A stretch of DNA of 61,019 nt from Bacteroidales bacterium (lineage in GTDB: Bacteria > Bacteroidota > Bacteroidia > Bacteroidales > VadinHA17): positions 1 to 61,019 of the forward strand of contig JADKBK010000011.1 in NCBI GenBank assembly GCA_016715075.1. Direction: 5' to 3'. The notes under the pieces were generated by a model that was given only the letters and a program-made list of their open reading frames with translations, made no database searches and was not told the origin of the DNA. The translations under genes and the position numbers were made by a program. Positions 36,885 to 46,446 of the stretch are shown here, piece after piece (the stretch's first letter is position 1; the number at the start of each line of letters is the position of its first letter).

Positions 36885-38435
36885 ATGTCATCGCTTAATG
36901 GCTTTATATTCAGAATATTTCAGGCCATTCCACTTTTTCTGCTTCTGATGATTCCACAGAAAACAGATTGCCAGGAGGGTATCCTGGATTCTGTTTTTAC
37001 ATTCAGGGCAGGATCTGTAAAAACAAGCGAAGCGCTTGATATAATATCTGGACAGACAGGCTATAACTTCACTTACGACAGCCGCCTCATCGATAAGGAA
37101 GTGAAAACTGAAATGAATTTCAATCACCTCCGCCTTGGAATTATTCTTGACAGTATCTTTCAGAATAATACTCTCGCTTTTTCAGTAATTGATAAATACA
37201 TAATTATTTCCCGTTCTGAAACAATCCATTCGCCCTCTCCCGACACATTGCTCCCTGAAATGGTCAGCTATATTACAGGTATAATTGTTGATGAAGAGAA
37301 TTCAGAACCGTTGCCGTTTGCAACTATAGGATTAAAGAATAAGGGCAGGGGGACAGTAACAAACAATAATGGTGAATTCGGACTTAAAATCACTCCCGAT
37401 CTTTACAATGACACTCTTTCAGTATCATATCTGGGATACATCAGGAGTGAAATACCTGTTAGACAGGCATTTCGTGCTGATTTTTCAATTCCGATGAAAA
37501 GAGAGTTCATCTCTATTCCGGAAATAATAATCAGGAACCAGATCCCGCAGGAAATAATCAATAAGACAGTCCTGGCAATACGCCGTAATTACAGCAATGA
37601 CCCTGTCCAAATGACAGGCTTTTACAGGGAAGGTGTTTTAAAAAAGAAAGAACTCCAGAACTACTCGGAGGCAATTGTGCAGATCTTCAAAACATCATAT
37701 ACAGGATCACTGCTTGGCGATCAGATGAAAATATTCAGAAGCAGGAAGATTGAGAACATCAAACGCACTGATACACTTGCTGTAAGGCTGAAGGCTGGAT
37801 TAAGCACTTGTCTTGAGCTGGATGGTGTCAGACATCTTTTCGATTTTCTTAACAGGGAAAGCATGTCCGATTACAGGTACAGGCTTTCTGATATCGTAAC
37901 CTGGGAAGATGAATCGGCCTATGCGATAGAGTTCGAACAGAAGGAAGACATTGATCAGCCTCTCTACAAGGGTATGGTTTACATCAATACTGTGGATTTC
38001 GCCATTCTTCATGCAGAATTTGAACTCAACCCGGCTCTTATTCACAAGATGAAGGAGTCGTTTATCTCTAACTCTTCCAAAGGATTCAATACCTGGCCTT
38101 TATCTGTAAAATATTCAGTAAGCTATCGAAAAATAAATGACATATACTTTTTAAGCCATGTAAGAGGCGACCTGATGTTTTCATCAAAACAGAAGAAGAA
38201 GCTTTTTAACAGCCAGTACCTTGTCTTTTTTGAATTGGCAATAACCGATATAGTTCAGAAAAACGTCAGACGCTTTGAAAGGGAAGAACTCGCCCCAATA
38301 CATTCCGTCTTTTCCCGGACAATTACAAGTTATGATCAGGACTTCTGGGGGAACCAGGACTTTCTCAGACCCGAAGATAATCTCCTTAAAGCCCTTAAAA
38401 ATATGAAAGTAAGGTTACAGGAATTCTCTGAATGA
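36885..38435 (+). CDS. STN-domain plus carboxypeptidase-regulatory-like envelope protein (FYRE family), copy 2
   Basis: 516 residues with a signal peptide ending about DCQE. An STN domain follows at about 40-107 (FRAGSVKTSEALDIISGQTGYNFTY ... IIIS), then a carboxypeptidase regulatory-like domain at about 130-210 (ITGIIVDEENSEPLPFATIGL ... YLGYIRSE), then the same 290-residue C-terminal region as the gene at 34010: TGFYREGVLKK, EAIVQIFKTSY, EFEQKEDIDQPLY, LFNSQYLVFFELAITD and DQDFWGNQD. It has no TonB-dependent receptor plug or barrel. It starts 15 bases after the anti-sigma gene. The STN domain is known as the element that contacts FecR, so this protein is the likely signal input (inference). 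Confidence 0.88.
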   Translation: MSSLNGFIFRIFQAIPLFLLLMIPQKTDCQEGILDSVFTFRAGSVKTSEALDIISGQTGYNFTYDSRLIDKEVKTEMNFNHLRLGIILDSIFQNNTLAFSVIDKYIIISRSETIHSPSPDTLLPEMVSYITGIIVDEENSEPLPFATIGLKNKGRGTVTNNNGEFGLKITPDLYNDTLSVSYLGYIRSEIPVRQAFRADFSIPMKREFISIPEIIIRNQIPQEIINKTVLAIRRNYSNDPVQMTGFYREGVLKKKELQNYSEAIVQIFKTSYTGSLLGDQMKIFRSRKIENIKRTDTLAVRLKAGLSTCLELDGVRHLFDFLNRESMSDYRYRLSDIVTWEDESAYAIEFEQKEDIDQPLYKGMVYINTVDFAILHAEFELNPALIHKMKESFISNSSKGFNTWPLSVKYSVSYRKINDIYFLSHVRGDLMFSSKQKKKLFNSQYLVFFELAITDIVQKNVRRFEREELAPIHSVFSRTITSYDQDFWGNQDFLRPEDNLLKALKNMKVRLQEFSE

Positions 38436-39129
38436 TACTGAAGAGAGTCTTGAATAAACAGTGTTACATGCTACTTACCAGCAGTGCAATTCTTCAGAAT
38501 TCAAGTAATAGTTTATTTTTGGAAGTCTCCCCTCCTTTTGAAACTACTCTTTGTACACATCTTTATAATGATCAGAGGACTCATTACATAATACGCTGAA
38601 ATACAATATGAAATTTTGATTGCAAAAGATATATGAGATTCCTCGCGCTGCTCGGAATGACATTTCATTCTTAGGAGAGAGAGGGAGAAGCGGCGATTCG
38701 AACTATACTTATTTATTGATATAAATATGCGACGAATCGCCGTTTCTCCCTCTCTAACAATGTATTATACTGTCATTCCGGGCAAAGCGAGGAATCTCCT
38801 TATCCATTGCCGATCTCTCTAAATTTTGAATCTGTTTTAGAATTTATCCAGAAGGCAAGAGGTGTACAAAGATTAGCTTTTGAAAGATGGGTGGCCAACT
38901 GCCAACTGGCGGTTGGCCGGGGTGGTTGATTATAATTCCTTTCTAAAATACATAATGTTAATTACATAAGCAATCAACCACCTCCCCCCTTCGCTTTCGC
39001 TCCGGGGTACTCCTCCTTCAAAAGGAGGAGAAACTTCCCTTAATAATGAGCAACATCAGATTATTTAATCTGTTCCCGGAATTCTGAAGAATTACATGGC
39101 AGGCAGGCGTGAAAACTCAGTGCGACTCA
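38436..39129. repeat. Gene-free stretch made of four nested inverted repeats
   Basis: Mirror-ordered pairs, from outside in: 38521-38542 with 39017-39038 (20 of 22 bases, core CCTCCTTTTGAA); 38548-38558 with 38862-38872 (TCTTTGTACAC, exact); 38635-38662 with 38771-38798 (25 of 28, core GAGATTCCTCGC and CGGAATGACA); and 38678-38700 with 38733-38755 (22 of 23, core GGGAGAAGCGGCGATTCG). Extra hairpins lie on the right arm: 38893-38918, GGTGGTTGATT at 38921-38931 with 38972-38982, and CTCCTCCTT at 39010-39018 with its complement at 39022-39030. No gene is seen. Confidence 0.85.
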
Positions 39130-40143
39130 TTAATATTTATTGATCAGCTCGTAAAGCTCCGTCAGATCCGGAGTAAGGACAATCTCTGTTCTCCTGTTCT
39201 TCTGACGTGCATCAGATGTACTATGGTTATCAACAGGAAGATATTCGCTCCTTCCGGAAGCAGTTAATCGCTCAGGCTTGATCTTTGAACCCTCAAGAAG
39301 GACCCTGACAACTGTTGTTGCCCTTTTTACACTCAGATCCCAGTTGTCTTTTAGCTGACTGTTCCCCGGGTTATATGGTACATTATCGGTATGTCCCTCA
39401 ATTGTTATCTGTATTCCCGGGTTTTTCTCAAGCACTGCGGCAAGTTTTTTAAGGGCATTCCTTCCATTCACATCAATTTCCCAGCTTGCTGATTTAAACA
39501 GTAGCTTTTCATCGAGTGAAATATATACTTTCCCATCTTTCTGGGTCACAGTAAGACCGTTGTTCTCAAATCCAAGGAGTGCTTCAGATACTTTATTCTT
39601 CAGGTCCTGAACAATTCTTTTCTGGGCATCAAGGATCTTCTCCAGCTCTGCGAGCTTTGCATTTCTCTTGTCGAGCTCAAATGTAAGCTCATCCAGGGAT
39701 GCCTTCTTTGAATCCAGATTCTGGCCAAGCTTACGAAGAAGATCTTCTTTTTTCTGAAGATTATCCTGAGCTGCGTTCAGTTCTGCAAGTAATCTTTGTG
39801 TCTCCTTAACATTTCCCTTTATCAGATCTTCCTGTGCATTCTGAAGTTCAGTATATTTCGATGAGAGCTTACTATAATCATCAACTGCTTTGTCACGCTC
39901 ACTCTCAGCCCTGGATATATCCTGTTTTATGCTTCCAATCTCTTTTTCAAGCGAAGCCATTTTTGCCTCAAGTTCCCTGTTTTTCATCTCCAGCCCTATA
40001 TTATCCGTCTTAAACGCATCTCGCTCATTCATAAAGTGCTTGCTTGTCCCCTCCAATTCTGCATATTTCTTCCCGGATACACATGAGACAGAAGATATTA
40101 CTATAGCTATTGAACCAAGAATGGCAAATATTGATTTAGTCAT
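39130..40143 (-). CDS. OmpA-family lipoprotein with coiled coil
   Basis: 337 residues. Signal sequence with a lipobox ending SSVSC (Cys21), so lipid-anchored. A long coiled coil spans about 25-185 (repeating charged heptads, ELEAKMASLEKEIGSIKQ and similar). The OmpA C-terminal peptidoglycan-binding domain spans about 215-330: LLFKSASWEIDVNGRNALKKL, ITIEGHTDNVPY and RLTASGRSEYLPVDNHST with QKNRRTEIVL. The Asp in HTDN and the first Arg of NRRTE bind the peptide stem. The architecture suggests a long spacer between outer membrane and cell wall. Transcribed alone, divergent from dxs. Confidence 0.93.
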   Translation of the reverse strand: MTKSIFAILGSIAIVISSVSCVSGKKYAELEGTSKHFMNERDAFKTDNIGLEMKNRELEAKMASLEKEIGSIKQDISRAESERDKAVDDYSKLSSKYTELQNAQEDLIKGNVKETQRLLAELNAAQDNLQKKEDLLRKLGQNLDSKKASLDELTFELDKRNAKLAELEKILDAQKRIVQDLKNKVSEALLGFENNGLTVTQKDGKVYISLDEKLLFKSASWEIDVNGRNALKKLAAVLEKNPGIQITIEGHTDNVPYNPGNSQLKDNWDLSVKRATTVVRVLLEGSKIKPERLTASGRSEYLPVDNHSTSDARQKNRRTEIVLTPDLTELYELINKY

Positions 40144-40268
40144 GATCTGAATATGATTAAGATTATAACATTCAAACTTTCGAAAAATTGTTACCTGAAC
40201 AGTGAATTAAAAACAAAAATAAGAAAATTGCGTATAAGCTATCCCAAACACAAGGGAATAATAATTGT

Positions 40269-40276
40269 TATATTTG
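40269..40276 (+). promoter_or_regulatory. Bacteroidetes -7 element before dxs
   Basis: TATATTTG followed by C fits TAnnTTTG and lies 23 bases before the chosen ATG at 40300. It also shows that the earlier in-frame ATG at 40153 would lie upstream of the promoter. No clear -33 TTTG is seen. Confidence 0.5.
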
Positions 40277-40299
40277 CTGGTTGTTTTTTTCAATTAATA

Positions 40300-42207
40300 A
40301 TGGATAAGGAAGAGAATCTGCTCTCTAAAATATCAACACCTGAAGATCTGAGGAAACTTGAACCCTCTGACCTTATGCAGGTCAGTGCGGAACTACGTCA
40401 GTTCATTATAGATGAAGTATGCAATAATCCGGGGCATTTTGGAGCCAGTCTGGGAGTTGTTGAACTGACTGTTGCCCTTCATTATGTATTTAATACTCCA
40501 TACGACAAGATTATATGGGATGTGGGACACCAGGCATACGGACATAAGATACTTACAGGGAGACGTGAACAATTCTCTACAAACAGGAAATACAGAGGGA
40601 TAAGCGGTTTCCCGAAAATGGCCGAGAGCGAATATGATGCTTTTGGCACAGGACACTCATCCACTTCCATCTCTGCAGCGCTGGGAATGGCACTGGCAGC
40701 ACAGCTACAGGGAGAAAAGAGACATGTTGTTGCAGTTATCGGCGATGGTGCAATGACAGCGGGTCAGGCATTCGAAGGACTGAATAATGCAGGTATCGGG
40801 AAATCTGATCTCATCGTTATACTCAATGATAACAATATTGCCATAGATCCCAATGTAGGAGCACTTAAGGAATATCTCCTTGATATAACCACAAGCAAAA
40901 CATATAATAGATTCAAGGACAGGATCTGGAAGATGCTCGGAGTATTCGGGAAACACAGTCCTGATGCAAGAACGCTGGCTGCCCAGATTGAAGCTGGATT
41001 AAAAAGCACCATCCTCGACAGAAGTAATCTGTTTGAAGGCTTGAATTTCAGATATTTCGGCCCAATTGACGGCCACGATATCCTTCACCTGATAAAAGTC
41101 CTGGAGGATTTGAAAAGGATACCCGGTCCTAAGCTGCTTCACTGCCTGACTGTCAAAGGGAAAGGCTTTAAACAGGCTGAAGAGAACCAGACCACTTTTC
41201 ATGCTCCGGGCAAGTTTGACAAGGAGACCGGAGAGATCATTGAAAACACAGCTGATAATAAAATACCTACCTGGCAGGAGGTCTTCGGATATACAGTTCT
41301 TGAACTTGCCAGAATGAATGATAAGATTGCAGCAGTAACACCGGCAATGCCGTCAGGAAGCTATCTGTTACCCATGATGCATGAGTTTCCTTCCAGAACA
41401 TACGATGTCGGTATAGCAGAACAGCATGCAGTAACATTTTCGGCGGGACTCGCAGCCCAGGGAATTATACCATATTGCAGCATATATTCATCATTCCTTC
41501 AGAGAGCATATGACCAGATAATCCATGATGTTGCATTACAAAACCTCCCTGTAATTCTCTGCGTCGACCGGGGAGGACTGGTCGGATCAGATGGCGCAAC
41601 ACATCATGGTTTTTTTGATATTGCCTTCCTCCGCAGCATACCCAATATGGTTGTATCGGCCCCGATGGATGAAATTGAACTAAGAAATTTACTGTACACC
41701 GCCCAGCTTAAGAAAAACCATTCTCCATTCTCAATACGCTATCCGCGCGGACGGGGACAGTATATCGATTGGCAAAGGCCATTTCTTGAGATAGAGATAG
41801 GGAAAGGACGCATAATAAGCGAAGGCAGCGACCTTGCTGTTTTAACTATCGGACAGCCCGGAAATACTGCTGCTGCCGTTATTAAAAAACTATCGGCAGA
41901 AAAGATCTCCATCGCACACTATGATATGAGATTTGCATCTCCGATTGACAGGGAGCTCCTGCATAAGGTTTTCACAAATTTCAGGTATATTATCACTATT
42001 GAGGATGGTATACTCAGCGGAGGATTTGGAAGCGCAGTAGTCGAATTCAAAAGCGACAACGGCTATGAAGCTGAAGTCAGGCGTCTCGGCATACCCGATT
42101 ATTTTGTTGAGCATGGCACCCAGGATGAGCTTTACAGGGAGTGCGGATATGATGCCGAGGGGATTGAGATTGCAATAAGGGAGATGATTGTGAAGATTGA
42201 AGGATAA
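40300..42207 (+). CDS. dxs: 1-deoxy-D-xylulose-5-phosphate synthase
   Basis: 635 residues from ATG at 40300, the usual length; the frame is open from 40153 but those 49 residues look non-coding. The enzyme condenses pyruvate and glyceraldehyde 3-phosphate, the first step of the MEP isoprenoid pathway, and needs thiamine diphosphate. Motifs: FGASLGVVELTVALHYVF, the diphosphate site GDGAMTAGQAFEG (148-160) with NDNN (176-179), DVGIAEQHAVTFSAGLA with the catalytic Glu, and the transketolase C-terminal region with IEDGILSGGFGSAV. It is followed after 97 bases by the DUF1080 lipoprotein gene. Confidence 0.98.
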   Translation: MDKEENLLSKISTPEDLRKLEPSDLMQVSAELRQFIIDEVCNNPGHFGASLGVVELTVALHYVFNTPYDKIIWDVGHQAYGHKILTGRREQFSTNRKYRGISGFPKMAESEYDAFGTGHSSTSISAALGMALAAQLQGEKRHVVAVIGDGAMTAGQAFEGLNNAGIGKSDLIVILNDNNIAIDPNVGALKEYLLDITTSKTYNRFKDRIWKMLGVFGKHSPDARTLAAQIEAGLKSTILDRSNLFEGLNFRYFGPIDGHDILHLIKVLEDLKRIPGPKLLHCLTVKGKGFKQAEENQTTFHAPGKFDKETGEIIENTADNKIPTWQEVFGYTVLELARMNDKIAAVTPAMPSGSYLLPMMHEFPSRTYDVGIAEQHAVTFSAGLAAQGIIPYCSIYSSFLQRAYDQIIHDVALQNLPVILCVDRGGLVGSDGATHHGFFDIAFLRSIPNMVVSAPMDEIELRNLLYTAQLKKNHSPFSIRYPRGRGQYIDWQRPFLEIEIGKGRIISEGSDLAVLTIGQPGNTAAAVIKKLSAEKISIAHYDMRFASPIDRELLHKVFTNFRYIITIEDGILSGGFGSAVVEFKSDNGYEAEVRRLGIPDYFVEHGTQDELYRECGYDAEGIEIAIREMIVKIEG

Positions 42208-42304
42208 TGGCTCGCCGGTCGCAGGGAGAAAAGACTCAAAGGGTTGATCTTTGTCACAAATCTGTGCATGTAACTCCGTGGTAAAAAAAATTAATACCTG
42301 AAAT

Positions 42305-43093
42305 ATGATACGGATAACTTATTTTTCATTTTTGATGCTATTTCTCATTGCGTGCTCATCTCCGGCTCCAAAGAACAAAGAAGATGGCTGGGTCAGTCTG
42401 TTCAACGGGAAAGATCTTGATGGCTGGGACATAAAGATCTCGGGCTACGAGCTCAACAATAATTATAATAATACTTTCCGTGTTGATGACGGTCTTTTAA
42501 GAGTATCCTACGACCAGTATGATAAATTCAATGGTGAATTCGGGCATATTTTCTATAAAACCCCTTACTCCTATTACAAGCTCCTGGTCGAATACCGGTT
42601 TACCGGCGAACAGACACCCGGAGGACCTTCATGGGGATTCAGGAACAGCGGCGTTATGCTTCATGCGCAATCGGCAGCAACGATGGGTTTAAACCAGGAT
42701 TTCCCCGTTTCAATTGAAGGACAGTTCCTCGGTGGTGACGGAATATCCGAACGTCATACTTCAAATGTCTGTACTCCCGGGACTAATATTGAGATGAACG
42801 GGCAGCTTGTAACACAGCATTGCACTGAATCCACTTCAAAAACATATAATGGAGATATATGGGTTAAGGCCGAGTTTGTTGTTATGGGAGACAGTGTTAT
42901 TCACCATATCCTTGATGGAGACACTGTACTTACCTATATGCATCCGCAGGTAGGAGGCAATGCCATTCCGGAAGGATTCCCCCTGCCTGAAGGCACACTT
43001 CTGAAGAAGGGTTACATTTGTTTGCAGGCAGAGAGTCATCCTGTTGAATTCAGGAAAGTTGAAATTCTTGATCTGTCAAAAGATAAAAGATAA
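42305..43093 (+). CDS. DUF1080 (3-keto-disaccharide hydrolase-like) lipoprotein
   Basis: 262 residues. Signal sequence with lipobox LIAC (Cys17). The DUF1080 concanavalin-like sandwich fills the rest: WVSLFNGKDLDGWDIKI, FGHIFYKTPYSYYKLLVEYRF, GGPSWGFRNSGVMLHAQ, DFPVSIEGQFLGGDG and YICLQAESHPVEFRKVEIL. Members bind or cleave (keto-)disaccharides in the periplasm. Same strand as dxs but separated by 97 bases, so probably independent. Substrate not predictable. Confidence 0.92.
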   Translation: MIRITYFSFLMLFLIACSSPAPKNKEDGWVSLFNGKDLDGWDIKISGYELNNNYNNTFRVDDGLLRVSYDQYDKFNGEFGHIFYKTPYSYYKLLVEYRFTGEQTPGGPSWGFRNSGVMLHAQSAATMGLNQDFPVSIEGQFLGGDGISERHTSNVCTPGTNIEMNGQLVTQHCTESTSKTYNGDIWVKAEFVVMGDSVIHHILDGDTVLTYMHPQVGGNAIPEGFPLPEGTLLKKGYICLQAESHPVEFRKVEILDLSKDKR

Positions 43094-43165
43094 AAGGCAC
43101 AAGACAAAAGTCTAAAATATTTTCTATTTTCGCAGTCCTGTTCTTTGCCTTCAAACCGATTGACT

Positions 43166-43197
43166 TGCAAGACTGCAAGACTGCAAGACTGCAAGAC
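43166..43197. repeat. Four perfect copies of an 8-bp tandem repeat
   Basis: TGCAAGAC is repeated four times, about 110 bases before tRNA-Leu. Likely a slippage tract. Confidence 0.8.
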
Positions 43198-43309
43198 AGT
43201 TAACCGCCCGGATGGCAGGGCCGAGTGTTAAAAAAGCAGTTACCGCCATTGGGAAGCAAATGTTCTTTTGATATAGATTGATAAACGATAAAAACCAATT
43301 TTATTTGAT

Positions 43310-43393
43310 GCCCGGATGGCGGAATTGGTAGACGCGCTGGTCTCAAACACCAGTGGCAGCAATGCTGTGCCGGTTCGATCCCGGCTCCGGGTA
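43310..43393 (+). tRNA. tRNA-Leu (anticodon CAA)
   Basis: 84 bases, class II. The acceptor stem is GCCCGGA with TCCGGGT. The D-arm begins TGGCGGAATTGGTAGACGC. The anticodon stem-loop CTGGT-CTCAAAC-ACCAG gives anticodon CAA. A long variable arm follows (TGGCAGCAATGCTGTG), then the T-arm CCGG-TTCGATC-CCGG. The discriminator is A; CCA is not encoded (CTA follows). Confidence 0.95.
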
Positions 43394-43395
43394 CT

Positions 43396-43443
43396 AAAAA
43401 AGAGTGAGTGTGTGAGCGAGAGCGAGCAGCTCACTCTTTTTTT
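43396..43443 (+). terminator. Terminator after tRNA-Leu
   Basis: Stem GAGTGAG (43402-43408) with CTCACTC (43430-43436), followed by seven T. The stem is flanked by A and T runs, so it may work on both strands. A TCAC-rich microsatellite continues to about 43468. Confidence 0.7.
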
Positions 43444-43532
43444 CTCACTCTCACTCTCACACTCACACAAATTTTAATAATCATGATCTTGTTAACCGGA
43501 TGGCAGGGCCGAGCGTTAAAAAATAGCCCGGG

Positions 43533-46189
43533 CTAGCGAGGAGCCGGCCTGCCAGAAGCTCTGATAAATAACTTAATAAACTCATTTAAAACCAAGGGAG
43601 TAAATCCAAGTACAAAAATAATCCCCCATGCCCTAATATCAGGCATCTGCAAATGAAATGCATCTTTGATGGCCGGTATTCCAACCACAACCAGTTGAAG
43701 GGCCAATCCAATCAGAATAGCTCCCATAAGAATTTTATTAGAAAAGATTCCTGTTGTGAAAATGGATTTCCGTTCATTCCTCAGAGCCAGCGAATATACC
43801 AGCTGACAAACCACTAACACCATGAAAGCCATGGTACGGGCATATTCTACTATGTTTTGTGGTACCTGCTTATCAAACGGGGTGTAACCCTTCTCATAAT
43901 AACCAAAATAGTAAGCCGCGATAGTTAATGCCCCGATTAAAAATCCCCCTAGCAAAACATGCATGCCGGAGCCATTTGCAAAGAAACTCTCTTTTGCAGG
44001 TCGTGGCTTTTCTTTCATTACATCAGGGTTTCCCGGATCCATTCCCAGAGCTATCGCAGGCAGTGAATCGGTGATCAGGTTTATCCACAGAAGCTGGGTG
44101 GCAATTAATGGGGATTTCCAACCAATAATCAGTGCTATGAATATGGTTATTACTTCACCCAGATTACAGGTGATCAGAAAAATTACAGACTTTTTAATGT
44201 TATTGTAAATATTTCTTCCCTGCTCAATGGCTGCAACAATAGTTGAAAAATTATCATCAGTAAGGATCATATCCGAAGCGCTTTTGGCAACATCGGTGCC
44301 GCTAATGCCCATCGCAACTCCTATATCGGCAGTGTTTAATGATGGTGCATCGTTGACCCCGTCACCTGTCATGGAAACGATGTTGCCCATGGATTTCAAG
44401 ACCCTTACAATTTTTACTTTATGTTCGGGGGTGACACGTGCAAAAACATAATAATTGTTAATCTTCTCCGCGAATTCCTGGTCAGTAAGCTGATCGATTT
44501 CCTGTCCGGTAATTGTCTGCTCCATTTTCTCCGCAATTCCAAGCTGACTGGCAATGGCGAAAGCGGTATTCTTATGGTCCCCGGTAATCATAAGTGTTCT
44601 GACCCCGGCACTTTTTGCTTTTAGAATCGAGTCCTTAACACCTGCCCTCGGAGGGTCGATCATTCCCACGAGGCCAACAAGAACCAGGTCTTTTTCCATC
44701 CCGGAAGGTTCAATTTTTTCCTTAACCGGCTTATATGCTGCTCCAAGGGTACGCAAAGCCTGGTCAGACATTTTAACAGCTGCATCAAGGTATCTCTTTT
44801 TATGAGCTTCGGTAAGAGGGGTAGTTTTTCCTTCTTCTGAAACGTGGGTGCAGATCTTAATCAGATTTCCGATGGCGCCTTTGGTATAAACAATAAACTT
44901 CCCCTTTTCGACAACCAGTGTTGACATTAACTTCCGGTCAGAATCAAATGCTGATTCATCGATACGCTTGTTGCTGTATTGCAATGCTTTAGTGTCAACC
45001 CCCAGCTTTTCTGCCATGACGAACAAGGCTATTTCGGTTGGATCTCCGGTCCCAGCACCATTGTCGTAGCTTGCATCCGAGCAAAGGATCATGGCTTTTG
45101 CAAGAAATTTCAATTCTTCTGAAGTCGGATACATTATTCCGGTGTCCACCTGACCTTCAAGGGTGAAGAAGCTTGTAACCGTCATTTTGTTCTGCGTCAG
45201 GGTGCCTGTTTTGTCTGAGCAGATAATATTCAGGGAACCAAGAGTTTCAACAGCTGAAAGTTTCTTAACTATGGTGTTTTTTTTCGAAAGGCTGGTTACG
45301 CCTATAGCCAGCACGACTACCACTATTGCGGCCAGTCCTTCGGGTATGGCAGCTACAGCGAGGGAAACCGACATCAGGAACATTTCAGACAAATCCCTAT
45401 CCTGAAAAATTGCAATGATGAAAATCAATACACAAATTACAATTGCAATGATTCCTAAGTTCTTTCCCAGTTTATCCAAACGGATTTCCAATGGGGTTCG
45501 CGTCCTGACCTCCGTAGCCATCAGGGAAGCGATTTTGCCAATTTCGGTATTCATGCCTGTTCCCACTACCACCCCTACTCCCCTTCCATTGGTAATGATC
45601 GTCGACATATAGCCCAGGTTTAAACGGTCTCCCAAGTCAGTTCTCAGGTCAGCCTGAATAAGGGAAGCGTCTTTTTCTGATGGAACTGATTCGCCGGTCA
45701 ATGATGATTCATCGACCTGAAGATTAATGCATTCAATCAGGCGAATATCTGCAGGAATGATTCTTCCCGTATCAAGGATAAGGATATCTCCGGGAACGAT
45801 TTTTCAGAATCAATCTCCTTAACTACCCCGTTTCTGCGAACCAGTGCTCTGGGGAATGTCAGTTTCTGCAGGGCTTCAATCGCTTTCCCGGCTTTGACTT
45901 CCTGAACAACACCCAGTAAAGCATTAATATTTATAACTAATAAAATTATTGCCGCATCAACATACTCACCCATGAAGATGGTTATAACCACCGCTCCAAG
46001 CAAGATATAAATCAGCCAGTTCTTTAGCTGTGCAAAAAAAAGCAGGAATATGCTTTTCTTCTTTTCAGTCAATAGTTTATTCGCACCGGATTTCTTCAAT
46101 CTGGTTAAGGCTTCTTCGTCAGAAAGTCCATAAGCCTGATCAACAATTAGTTCATCTAAAACTACATCAGCTGATTTGGAAAACCACAT
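43533..46189 (-). pseudogene. P2-type (calcium-type) cation-transporting ATPase, split by a one-base frameshift
   Basis: Two pieces (46189-45737 and a second frame open to 43533) make one protein of about 885 residues if one A is restored in GAAAAATCG near 45802, giving SEKIVPGDILILDTGRIIPADIRL. Order: N-terminal cation-ATPase domain (1-70), membrane helices 1-2, actuator domain with VDESSLTGES, membrane helices 3-4 with AIPEGLAAIV, phosphorylation site CSDKTGTLTQNKM, nucleotide domain, hinge MTGDGVNDAPSL, and the C-terminal transport domain (helices 5-10, LLWINLITDSLPAIALGMD). It would export Ca2+ or a related ion at the expense of ATP. The homopolymer break may be an assembly error. Confidence 0.85.
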
Positions 46190-46394
46190 GTTCTGTTTCG
46201 GATTGGTTTTTCAATGTAATATAGGTGTCTTCCATTAAAAAATCTTTACAGAATAATTGTAAAGACTTGCATAATTCATTGCTTTATTGTGCCATGGTGG
46301 CAGCCCGCTGCGACTCCAGCAGCCAATTCAATAATGATTAAGGAAATCTTTAGTTTAAAAAACAAACTCATCCTGTTAATAGCGAGCACTTAAC

Positions 46395-46425
46395 TTGATA
46401 TAAGTTGCTCAATTTTATATATTTG
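46395..46425 (+). promoter_or_regulatory. Promoter of the AI-2E family transporter gene
   Basis: TTG at 46395-46397, a 20-base spacer and TATATTTG at 46418-46425, followed by C. The start would be at about 46432, which makes ATG 46447 the translation start rather than 46405. Confidence 0.6.
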
Positions 46426-46446
46426 CTTTTTTTGCACCGAATTAAA

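Larger units (their letters stand above)
43208..43523. repeat. 28-bp direct repeats flanking tRNA-Leu, resembling its 5' end
   Basis: The copies are at 43208-43235 and 43496-43523. They differ at one base and share the core CCGGATGGCAGGGCCGAG followed by GTTAAAAAA. Their start, GCCCGGATGGC in the left copy, equals the first 11 bases of the tRNA gene between them. They could be scars of an integration event or of partial tRNA duplication. No integrase gene lies in the window. Confidence 0.7.

Noticed and set aside
35332..38435. Ordinary iron-uptake FecIRA operon
   Set aside because: There is no TonB-dependent receptor; the gene in that position lacks plug and barrel.
38436..39129. Hidden small gene in the long gap
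   Set aside because: All frames are broken and the text is explained by inverted repeats.
40153..40299. N-terminal 49-residue extension of Dxs
   Set aside because: A -7 promoter element lies inside it, and the family starts at the MDKEEN methionine.
43240..43470. 76-residue minus-strand ORF
   Set aside because: It covers the tRNA gene and a TCAC microsatellite.
43208..43523. Active integrative element at tRNA-Leu
   Set aside because: There is no integrase, and the repeats enclose under 300 bases.
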